Source: a virus. From it: a DNA stretch of 27,219 nucleotides. Position numbers and translations under genes: made by a program. The stretch lies in IMG/VR virus record IMGVR_UViG_3300006119_000051, positions 1 to 27,219 of that record, one strand, 5' to 3'. The notes beneath the pieces are model-generated. The model worked only from the letters and a program-made list of their open reading frames with translations, did not search any database and had not been told where the DNA came from. Shown one piece after another: positions 1-6,935 of this stretch (positions are counted from its first letter, which is position 1; the number at the start of each line of letters is the position of its first letter).

Positions 1-624
1 CAAACCAAAGGAAGAAAAGCATTCTTCCAAATTTACAGCATTGCATTTAGTGCTGCCACAACCGTAGCGGTATCAGTCGATACTACAAACGTGTTAGGCT
101 TGCCATGCCGTATTAGTGATGAAGCTTATATTATTGATTCAGGATTTACAGGTTCAGTTGCTGTAGATTCAGGAACTTTAGCATATGCGTTCTACACCAA
201 TACAACAACTTACTCCAACCAAACTGTATCAAGCATAACAACAGCAAACCCTGGTGTTGTTACCGTTGGATACGCTCCTGCAAGTGGTACGATTGTTCAA
301 TTTACAGGTACAGTTCCTGCTCCATTAGCAACAGGAACAAACTATTGGTGGACATATGTATCTGCAACAACAGGTAAATTGTCAACATCCCAAGCCAACT
401 ATTTAGCAGGAACATTTGTTAACGTATCAGGTTCTTATTCATCAGGTGCTACATTAGTACCACAGATGGTATCAAGCTCTGTTACAGCAGATGTACGTGG
501 TACATACACACCTGCAGGAACTTTAAACGGTTCTAATAAATTAGTGCTTACCTTAGGATTAACAGGTATTCAAGTTGGTCCTCAGTCCACAACCACAGGC
601 TTACTTGGTATTGCCCAAGCCTAA
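1..624 (+). CDS. Virion structural protein, 5' end cut by window
   Basis: The frame is open from base 1, so the gene begins outside the window; the GTG at 91 is only an internal codon. The visible 207 residues are rich in Thr, Ser, Val, Gly and aromatic residues in alternating beta-strand patterns, with no membrane segment. A DVRGTYTP segment near the C-terminus followed by a GLLGIAQA tail looks like small structural proteins encoded just after the capsid gene in aquatic podoviruses, but this is recollection rather than a domain match. Its position ahead of the neck genes fits a capsid decoration or other head protein. No specific function is claimed. The stop is followed directly by the Shine-Dalgarno sequence of the next gene. 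Confidence 0.75.
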   Translation, partial: QTKGRKAFFQIYSIAFSAATTVAVSVDTTNVLGLPCRISDEAYIIDSGFTGSVAVDSGTLAYAFYTNTTTYSNQTVSSITTANPGVVTVGYAPASGTIVQFTGTVPAPLATGTNYWWTYVSATTGKLSTSQANYLAGTFVNVSGSYSSGATLVPQMVSSSVTADVRGTYTPAGTLNGSNKLVLTLGLTGIQVGPQSTTTGLLGIAQA

Positions 625-637
625 TAGGAGAGCTTAA

Positions 638-1885
638 ATGCAAAATAAAAAATTTATGCGTGAACCAAAAGAGTATACGACTGAGCCAACAGCCGATGAA
701 TTAAGTCATGAAGGCATGAAAAAAGGCGGACATGCTAAGCATATGGCAATTGGTGGTATGAATCAACCTATGCGTGGTGCAATGCCTATGCCACAACGAG
801 CTGTACGTCGTCGTCCTATGGCTATGCAAGCACCGATGGGTCAAAACTCAATGCAAGGTCAAATGCCTGCTATGAAGCGTGGCGGTAAAGCGCATCATGC
901 TGAAGGTGGTGAGTCTAAGGCAATGGAGCGCAAAGAAATGCGTGAAATGCATAAGATTGAAAAAGAACTCAAGCACCATGAAAGCATGAAAGCAGGAAAA
1001 GCACATCACGGCTTGAAAAAAGGCGGTATGGCTAAAGGCATGTATTCACCACAAATTGGTGGATTGCTTGGTGAGGGTAAACCACATCACAAAGGCATGA
1101 CAGGTGGAGTAGAAGGGCCAGGCTTTAAACATGGCGGTAAGATTCACCGTGTTTCAGGTCATCCTGAGGGTTCACATGAGCATCACAAGCATATGGCTAA
1201 ACACCATGCCAAAATGCACAAAGAAAGTGGTTCAGCGCATCACAAAAAGATGCATGAACATCACAAATCTATGTGTTCAGGTGGCAAGTATGCTATGGGT
1301 GGTGGTGCAGGTACAATGCCTGTTGTAAAACATGGTGGCGCACAGTTAAGACACGGTGGCAAAGCTATGCACAAAGCAACAGGTGGTTTAGCCGCCAAAG
1401 GTGATGCATTCCAAACTAAAGGCACTTTAAAGCCAAAGATTAATGTACAAGATAAGGTTACAGAAGCAAAACAAACCAAATCTTTCCATACAAAAACAGG
1501 TGGCGTAGAAGGTGCAGGTTACAAGCATGGCGGTAAAATGCATAAATATGCTAAAGGTGGAACAGTATCCGAAAGCGTTGCAAATCGTTATTTAAATGAC
1601 ATAAAAGATGGAAGCAAACCACACAAGAAAGCAGGAAAAACAGGAGAAATTCATGAAGCTCCTGCAGGTTACAAAAAAGGTGGTCATGTGAAACATCATG
1701 AAGGTCATGTAATGCATCACAAAATGCATGGTCATAAAGAAGGTGGACACATGCATATGCACGAGCATGCAGAAAAAATGGCGATGGGTCATCACAAAAT
1801 AGATGGTCATCCTATGAAGCACGGTGGTCATGCCAAGAGCAAGATTTCCACGCATCATAAAAAAGGCGGTAAGTGTAACTACTAA
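638..1885 (+). CDS. His/Met/Lys/Gly-rich repeat protein with [KR]xGG motifs
   Basis: A 415-residue low-complexity protein with AGGAG 7 bases before its ATG. By my count it holds over 50 histidines (about 13 %), and Met, Lys and Gly are equally conspicuous. About 12 copies of a [KR]xGG motif (KKGG, KRGG, KHGG, RHGG, KEGG) punctuate it, and one longer unit, GGVEG-x-G-[FY]-KHGGK, occurs twice (about residues 155 and 288). It ends in KKGGKCNY. There is no recognised domain, signal peptide or membrane segment. Similar KKGG-rich proteins occur in aquatic phages without assigned function. It lies among head and neck genes and is followed by a strong terminator, so it is probably made late and may be a virion or scaffold component. 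Metal or nucleic-acid binding is suggested only by composition. Confidence 0.85.
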   Translation: MQNKKFMREPKEYTTEPTADELSHEGMKKGGHAKHMAIGGMNQPMRGAMPMPQRAVRRRPMAMQAPMGQNSMQGQMPAMKRGGKAHHAEGGESKAMERKEMREMHKIEKELKHHESMKAGKAHHGLKKGGMAKGMYSPQIGGLLGEGKPHHKGMTGGVEGPGFKHGGKIHRVSGHPEGSHEHHKHMAKHHAKMHKESGSAHHKKMHEHHKSMCSGGKYAMGGGAGTMPVVKHGGAQLRHGGKAMHKATGGLAAKGDAFQTKGTLKPKINVQDKVTEAKQTKSFHTKTGGVEGAGYKHGGKMHKYAKGGTVSESVANRYLNDIKDGSKPHKKAGKTGEIHEAPAGYKKGGHVKHHEGHVMHHKMHGHKEGGHMHMHEHAEKMAMGHHKIDGHPMKHGGHAKSKISTHHKKGGKCNY

Positions 1886-1891
1886 AAGGTA

Positions 1892-1914
1892 GGGGGAGAA
1901 ATCCCCCGCTTTTT
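1892..1914 (+). terminator. Rho-independent terminator with GAAA tetraloop
   Basis: The six-base stem GGGGGA (1892-1897) pairs with TCCCCC (1902-1907) around the loop GAAA, a GNRA tetraloop. It is followed by GC and a T-run (1910-1914), then AATTTT. It sits 7 bases after the stop of the His-rich gene and just before the ribosome-binding site of the next gene. In this AT-rich sequence a G5/C5 stem stands out. It would end or attenuate transcription between head and downstream neck/tail genes. Confidence 0.8.
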
Positions 1915-1931
1915 AATTTTGGAGAATTTTC

Positions 1932-2711
1932 ATGAGCAATTATATTGTTTCATCTGTAACTCGTGGTGGCTCGTATGAACCTTTTGATTTGCAAGTTGCC
2001 CGTAGCCAAATTTATGGTCATCAACAAGTCAATATTTTTGGTTATCAAGCTTCTGTAACAACTACTAGCATTCCTGTTTGGGAAAATGCTACAACTTATA
2101 CTTACATTACGAATGCATCTACTTTAACGCTTGTAAGCTCATCCGCATCCGATGATACGGTTGCTAAAGTGTTGATTAATGGCTTAGATGCAAACTTTAA
2201 TCAGATTTCTGAATCTTTGCAGATGAATGGTACTACAGGTGTAACTACTCTGAATAGCTATTATCGTGTAAATAGTATGGTTTTAGTATCGGCAGGAACA
2301 GGGCAAACTACTAACGTAGGTACAATTACATTAAAGCAATCCTCTAATATTGTTTCTCAAATCAATGTAGGAATTGGCAAATCACAAAGTACTGTATTTA
2401 CAGTACCTGCAGGATATACATTTTATTTAGATTTGGCTGAAGTAAACACATCAAATAGTTATACAGGAAGTACAATTGTTACTTACAAAGTACAGGCAAT
2501 TAATAATGTTACAGGTGTAAAGTTTGTTGTGTTGCAACAACCATTTGTATCAATTTATACAGCCCAAAGACAAGCAAATCCGTTTTTATATGCGGAAAAA
2601 ACCGACATTCAATGGCAACTTGTTACAAATACAGGAACAATTTCTGCGGGCGTTATTATTACAGGGAAACTTATTCAAAACAGTAATACAGTTGTTGGCA
2701 CAGGAAGCTAA
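1932..2711 (+). CDS. Virion structural protein, beta-rich, unknown role
   Basis: 259 residues, ATG preceded by GGAG at a suitable distance. The sequence is Thr/Ser/Val/Asn rich with alternating hydrophobic residues, typical of a beta-sandwich or jelly-roll virion protein, and has no membrane segment or catalytic motif. It is the first gene after the terminator at 1892-1914 and lies between head genes and an adaptor-like gene, so a head decoration or neck role is plausible. The family is unrecognised. The small overlapping frame at 2524-2727 is a shadow. Confidence 0.8.
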   Translation: MSNYIVSSVTRGGSYEPFDLQVARSQIYGHQQVNIFGYQASVTTTSIPVWENATTYTYITNASTLTLVSSSASDDTVAKVLINGLDANFNQISESLQMNGTTGVTTLNSYYRVNSMVLVSAGTGQTTNVGTITLKQSSNIVSQINVGIGKSQSTVFTVPAGYTFYLDLAEVNTSNSYTGSTIVTYKVQAINNVTGVKFVVLQQPFVSIYTAQRQANPFLYAEKTDIQWQLVTNTGTISAGVIITGKLIQNSNTVVGTGS

Positions 2712-2713
2712 TC

Positions 2714-3286
2714 ATGCCATTGATTAAGTCAAAATCTGAAAGAGCCTTCAAGAAAAATATTTCTACAGAAATTCATGCGGGCAAAAAACCCAAGCAAGCT
2801 GTAGCAATTGCTTATTCAATGCAACGTAGTGCAAAGAAAAAAGATGGTGGCGGTCTTTATGCCAATATTCATGCTAAACAAGAGCGGATAAAGCGTGAAA
2901 AAGCCCAAGGATTACCTGTAGAACACATGAGAAAGCCTAATAGTAAAGGCGCACCAACAACAGAAGCGTTTATTCAGTCTGCTAAAACAGCTAAAAAAGC
3001 GAAGGGCGGTAATGTATCGCTTGCTGTAGGTCGTGGTGAAAAGAAACCAACAAGCCAAGGTGCGGGATTAACTGAAAAAGGTCGTGAAAAATACAACCGT
3101 GAAACAGGAAGCCATTTAAAAGCACCGCAAGCAAAAGGCTCAAGACATGATTCATTTTGCGCCCGTATGAAAGGCGTTGTAGAACATGCAAGTGGTGATG
3201 CCCCAAGAGCAAAAGCATCCTTAAAGCGTTGGCATTGTGCCGATGGCGGAAAACCAAAGAAGAAATATGATATTAAGGGGTGGTAA
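2714..3286 (+). CDS. Basic protein with DUF6321-like C-terminal region
   Basis: 190 residues, strongly basic. The N-terminal part (about 1-40, starting [15 protein letters not shown] and containing [13 protein letters not shown]) is a short module I recognise from many phage and bacterial small proteins. The C-terminal part (about 110-175) has the pattern [15 protein letters not shown]...LKAP...SFCARMKG...LKRWHC, which matches my memory of DUF6321. Between them lie KKDGG and KKAKGG segments resembling the repeat motif of the gene at 638. AGGAAG precedes the ATG. The function of these modules is unknown to me; the charge suggests contact with DNA inside the head. The stop overlaps the next start by one base (TAATG). 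Confidence 0.8.
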   Translation: MPLIKSKSERAFKKNISTEIHAGKKPKQAVAIAYSMQRSAKKKDGGGLYANIHAKQERIKREKAQGLPVEHMRKPNSKGAPTTEAFIQSAKTAKKAKGGNVSLAVGRGEKKPTSQGAGLTEKGREKYNRETGSHLKAPQAKGSRHDSFCARMKGVVEHASGDAPRAKASLKRWHCADGGKPKKKYDIKGW

Positions 3287-4344
3287 TGAGTACAAGCGGA
3301 ACTGTATCCACCACAGTCGTTACGGTTCAAAACCTAATTGATAGTGGTGCAAGAAGGGCGGGGAAACTTGCGGAAGAATTAACGTCCGAGCAAATCTTTG
3401 CATCAAAACAATCGCTGTATTATTTGTTATCTAATCTCGTCAATTATGGCGTTCAGTATTGGGCTATTCAAAAGAACGTGATAGGTTTATACCCTGACCA
3501 ATACGAATACTTATTGCCTGTAGGAACAAATGATGTATTAAATGCCAATTATCGGTATTTAACGATTAATACTAATAATCCGTTTTCATCATCAGGTACA
3601 ACTGCAAATGCATTTGATGGAGCATATACCAATATTTGCCAACTTAATAGCAATACAGGCAATATTGGTATCAATAATGGTACACAAAACCCTATTTACA
3701 TGGCAACGATTGGTATTTTGCCTGCTATAACAGGTACGGTTAACTATCAAATACAAGCATCACAAGATGGTTCTACATGGACAACTGTAGTTACACCTAC
3801 GACTACATCTTGGACGCAAAGACAATGGATTTATAACGATTTAGACCCATCTACAAGCGCTCCATATTGGAGAATTTTGCAAACAAGTGGCGCAAACATG
3901 GGTTTTTATCAAGTTATCTTTGGTTCTAATCCTACGGAAATACCAATGTTTCGTATGAACCGTGATGATTATGTTAATTTGCCCAATAAAAACTTTTTGA
4001 ATAACTATCCGTTGCAGTATTGGTTAAATCGCACAATACCGCAACCCACTATGACTCTCTGGCCTACACCACAAATATATTCGCCACAGATTGTGGCATG
4101 GTGTACACGCTATATACAAGACGTTGGCGCATTAAATGGTTCAATTGAAATTCCGCAACGTTGGTATTTAGCAATACAAAATATGTTAGCGCATCAAATG
4201 GCGATGGAGTTGCCACAAGTTGACCCTGCAAGAATTGCTTATTGCGAACAACAAGCAGAAAAATATTTACACATTGTGCAAGAAGAAGAGCGTGATAAGT
4301 CACCGATTTATTTTGCACCTAACATTAGCGTATACACACGATGA
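3286..4344 (+). CDS. Head-tail adaptor-like protein with discoidin-like insertion
   Basis: 352 residues from the ATG at 3286, chosen over an in-frame GTG at 3280 because AAGGGGTGG lies at the right distance and the start overlaps the previous stop. The N-terminal 90 residues are helical (GARRAGKLAEELTSEQ..., then a segment ending YWAIQKNVIGL), like gp4-type head-completion or adaptor proteins. About residues 95-215 interrupt this fold with a beta-rich segment (AFDGAYTN, YQIQASQDGSTWTTV, YWRILQT, FYQVIFG) resembling an F5/8 type C (discoidin) domain. The C-terminus returns to the base protein (EIPMFRMNRDDY, MTLWP, IPQRWYLAI, final SPIYFAPNISVYTR). A role at the head-tail junction is likely; the insertion may bind sugars or decorate the neck. 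The fold assignments come from pattern recognition only. Confidence 0.75.
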   Translation: MSTSGTVSTTVVTVQNLIDSGARRAGKLAEELTSEQIFASKQSLYYLLSNLVNYGVQYWAIQKNVIGLYPDQYEYLLPVGTNDVLNANYRYLTINTNNPFSSSGTTANAFDGAYTNICQLNSNTGNIGINNGTQNPIYMATIGILPAITGTVNYQIQASQDGSTWTTVVTPTTTSWTQRQWIYNDLDPSTSAPYWRILQTSGANMGFYQVIFGSNPTEIPMFRMNRDDYVNLPNKNFLNNYPLQYWLNRTIPQPTMTLWPTPQIYSPQIVAWCTRYIQDVGALNGSIEIPQRWYLAIQNMLAHQMAMELPQVDPARIAYCEQQAEKYLHIVQEEERDKSPIYFAPNISVYTR

Positions 4345-4685
4345 AATGGTTAAATACCCGTGGTAATTCCGTACTGACGATTCAGGTTTGCGATAGATGC
4401 AAAATGAAGCGTGCGTATGATGACGTTCAAGAAGATGGGAATACACCAGGGCTTCGTGTGTGCAAGTTTGGGTGTATTGATAACAAAGACCCGTACCGAT
4501 TAAAGATGCGTCAACCTGAAAAGATATCTGTAAGATTTCCCCGTCCTGATGCTTATATTGGAACGGGTAATAATCAGATTGTTACGACTCCTAATGCGCA
4601 AGATTTATTATCTTTACAAACAAACTATACTGAAAACGGAAACTTGGAAGGCATTACTTACACGCCCGTTAATACTAATCCATGA
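4341..4685 (+). CDS. Small zinc-ribbon-like neck/tail protein
   Basis: 114 residues, translationally coupled to the adaptor-like gene by an ATGA overlap. Two cysteine pairs near the N-terminus, CDRC (about residues 17-20) and CKFGC (about 41-45), have the spacing of a treble-clef or zinc-ribbon knuckle. The rest (KISVRFPRPDAYIGTG and following) is polar. I have seen proteins with this start (MKWLNTRGNSVL) next to neck genes of other podoviruses, without a defined function. It ends in an ATGA overlap with the first fibre gene, so it belongs to the same late operon and probably to the virion. Confidence 0.75.
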   Translation: MKWLNTRGNSVLTIQVCDRCKMKRAYDDVQEDGNTPGLRVCKFGCIDNKDPYRLKMRQPEKISVRFPRPDAYIGTGNNQIVTTPNAQDLLSLQTNYTENGNLEGITYTPVNTNP

Positions 4686-6901
4686 CTAATAAGACCATTC
4701 CTGAACTACCTCCCGCAGGTCCGTTAATTGGAACGGAGCAAGTACCTATTCAACAAAATGGATTAACGGTACAAACAACAGTAGCCGCGATAGCTAACAG
4801 CCCAACGCAACAGCAAACTTTTATTACGGTTAATCAAGAACCAACGCTTGCTAATAGCAGAAGTCTTATAGGTGGATTGGGCATAGGAACGTCTACAGGC
4901 TCACCACAAGGACAGTTTTCTTTATTCCTTAATGGTGTATCCGCTTCTTTAGAAAACGCATCACAAGGGATTGTTGTTAAAAATAGCGGTAGTGGTGTTA
5001 CGAATAGAAGTATTGCAACCACAGGTGCAGGATTATCTGTGGCAAATGCTAATGGTGTAAGTGGAAACCCTACTCTTGGATTGAGTGGATTGCCTTCAGC
5101 ATTAGCAAGTTTAGGTGGTACAGGATTTATTTCTGTATCAGGTGGTTCTACATTAAGCGTTTCTACAATTACAGGAACAGCTAATCAAATAGGCGTAACA
5201 GGCGGTGATGGTAGCTCTTTACCAACAATTAGTATTGCAACAAACCCAATAATCCCTGGGTCAGGCTCAATAACCATTCCAAATGGAACAACAGGTCAAC
5301 GCTCAGGAAGTATAGGGGCAATTCGTTATAACTCTACGCTAGGAGCATTTGAAGGTTATCTATCTACAGGATGGCAACAGTTTTCATCTGCAGGTGGCGT
5401 AACTACTTTTCAAACATCATTATCAGGGTTAACACCTAGTACACCTACAACAGGTACAGTTACTTTAGCAGGCACACTTAATCCATCTTCAGGCGGAACA
5501 GGAGCAAATACACTTACAGGATATGTAGTTGGTAATGGCACATCGCCATTTACAGCAACAACAACAATTCCAACAACTGATTTATCAGGTACGATTTCTA
5601 ATGCACAGCTTGCAAATTCAAGCATTACCATTAATTCTAATACGGTAAGTTTAGGTGGTTCAGTTAATGTAGGCACTATTACATCTGTCACAGGTACTGC
5701 CCCTATTCAATCAAGCGGTGGTAATACACCTGCTATTAGCATTACTCAAGCAAGTGCAAGCACAAATGGATACTTATCATCAACTGATTGGAATACATTT
5801 AATAACAAACAGCCTTCAGGTTCTTATGTAACCTCTGTGGGTGCTACAAGTCCTGTATCATCTAGTGGTGGTACAACGCCAACGATATCCATGCCACCTG
5901 CAACATCGACAGTTAGCGGATATTTAACATCAACCGATTGGAATACTTTTAATAATAAAGGTTCAGGTTCGGTTACTTCGGTATCAGGTACAGGTACTGT
6001 AAACGGAATTACTTTATCAGGTACGGTTACATCAAGTGGCAATATTACTCTTGGTGGAGCGCTTGCTAATGTTGCAAATAATCAGTTAACTAATAGTTCA
6101 ATCACCATTAATAGCAATGTAATTTCTTTGGGTGGAAGCGCAACAATTACAGCTAATACACCAAATGCTTTAACTATCGGTACAGGTTTAAGCGGAACAT
6201 CTTTTAATGGTTCTACCGCAGTAACGATTGCTATAGCAAATACAGGCGTAACCGCAGGAATATATGGCTCGGCTACGGCAATACCGTCTGTTACGGTGAA
6301 TGCGCAAGGTCAAATTACATCTATTACGACAAATGCATTAAATTCACCTGCATATCAAGGCACATGGAATGCGTCTACAAATAGTCCAACTTTAACATCT
6401 AGTGTGGGTACAAATAATAATTATTATGTTGTATCAACTGCAGGAACAACGACTTTAAATGGTATTTCTTTATGGTCGGTAGGTGATTGGGCTATTTTTA
6501 ATGGCACAACAAATGTTTGGGAAAAGATTAATGGTAGTTCATCGGAAGCATTTACAAGTTTGACTGTCACAGGTTTGACGGGTTACATGTATGCTAATGG
6601 TACAAGTGCGGTTACAGCATCTACAACGATTCCTACAACGTCTTTAAGCGGTACGATTACAAATGCACAATTGGCTAATTCGAGTATTACAGTCAATGGA
6701 ACATCGATAAGTTTGGGAAGTAGTGGAACGGTAACAGCATCAGCGGGAACATTAACAGGAACTACATTAAATTCAACGGTAGTAAACTCAAGTTTGACAA
6801 GTGTAGGAACGATTTCTACAGGTACTTGGCAGGGTTCTATTATTGGCACTTTATATGGTGGAACAGGCACAAGTGTTGGTGTTGCAGGTGGTGCATTTTA
6901 A
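4682..6901 (+). CDS. Tail fibre protein 1, repetitive
   Basis: 739 residues of Thr/Ser/Gly/Asn-rich repeats typical of trimeric beta-helical fibres. The N-terminal 40 residues (TIPELPPAG...GTEQVPI...GLTVQTTV) match the attachment segment seen at the start of many phage fibres. Internal repeats include GYL[ST]STDWNTFNNK twice (about residues 360-425) and an [NA]QL[AT]NSSIT[IV]N....SLG block three times. The C-terminus ends with a WQGSIIGTLYGGTGTSVG motif, common as a linker in fibres, and lacks a recognisable chaperone or receptor-binding domain. It is probably the proximal or connecting fibre, with gene 6936-9245 as partner. The start overlaps the previous stop by ATGA. Confidence 0.85.
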   Translation: MTNKTIPELPPAGPLIGTEQVPIQQNGLTVQTTVAAIANSPTQQQTFITVNQEPTLANSRSLIGGLGIGTSTGSPQGQFSLFLNGVSASLENASQGIVVKNSGSGVTNRSIATTGAGLSVANANGVSGNPTLGLSGLPSALASLGGTGFISVSGGSTLSVSTITGTANQIGVTGGDGSSLPTISIATNPIIPGSGSITIPNGTTGQRSGSIGAIRYNSTLGAFEGYLSTGWQQFSSAGGVTTFQTSLSGLTPSTPTTGTVTLAGTLNPSSGGTGANTLTGYVVGNGTSPFTATTTIPTTDLSGTISNAQLANSSITINSNTVSLGGSVNVGTITSVTGTAPIQSSGGNTPAISITQASASTNGYLSSTDWNTFNNKQPSGSYVTSVGATSPVSSSGGTTPTISMPPATSTVSGYLTSTDWNTFNNKGSGSVTSVSGTGTVNGITLSGTVTSSGNITLGGALANVANNQLTNSSITINSNVISLGGSATITANTPNALTIGTGLSGTSFNGSTAVTIAIANTGVTAGIYGSATAIPSVTVNAQGQITSITTNALNSPAYQGTWNASTNSPTLTSSVGTNNNYYVVSTAGTTTLNGISLWSVGDWAIFNGTTNVWEKINGSSSEAFTSLTVTGLTGYMYANGTSAVTASTTIPTTSLSGTITNAQLANSSITVNGTSISLGSSGTVTASAGTLTGTTLNSTVVNSSLTSVGTISTGTWQGSIIGTLYGGTGTSVGVAGGAF

Positions 6902-6909
6902 CAAAATAT

Positions 6910-6918
6910 TGATATAAT
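6910..6918 (+). promoter_or_regulatory. Candidate extended -10 promoter for fibre 2
   Basis: The 34-base gap between the two fibre genes contains TGATATAAT, a perfect extended -10 element (TGn plus TATAAT), about 18 bases before the ATG at 6936. No convincing -35 box is present, which extended -10 promoters do not need. The window is AT-rich, so chance occurrence is possible. If real it would give the S74-containing fibre and perhaps the gene at 9246 a separate transcript from host sigma-70 polymerase. Confidence 0.4.
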
Positions 6919-6935
6919 GAACAAAAGGAATTGAT

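Noticed and set aside
5410-6870. Several Val/Pro-rich minus-strand frames under fibre 1
   Set aside because: Repetitive Thr/Gly/Ser codons on the coding strand leave the complement open; the fibre frame is continuous and well supported.
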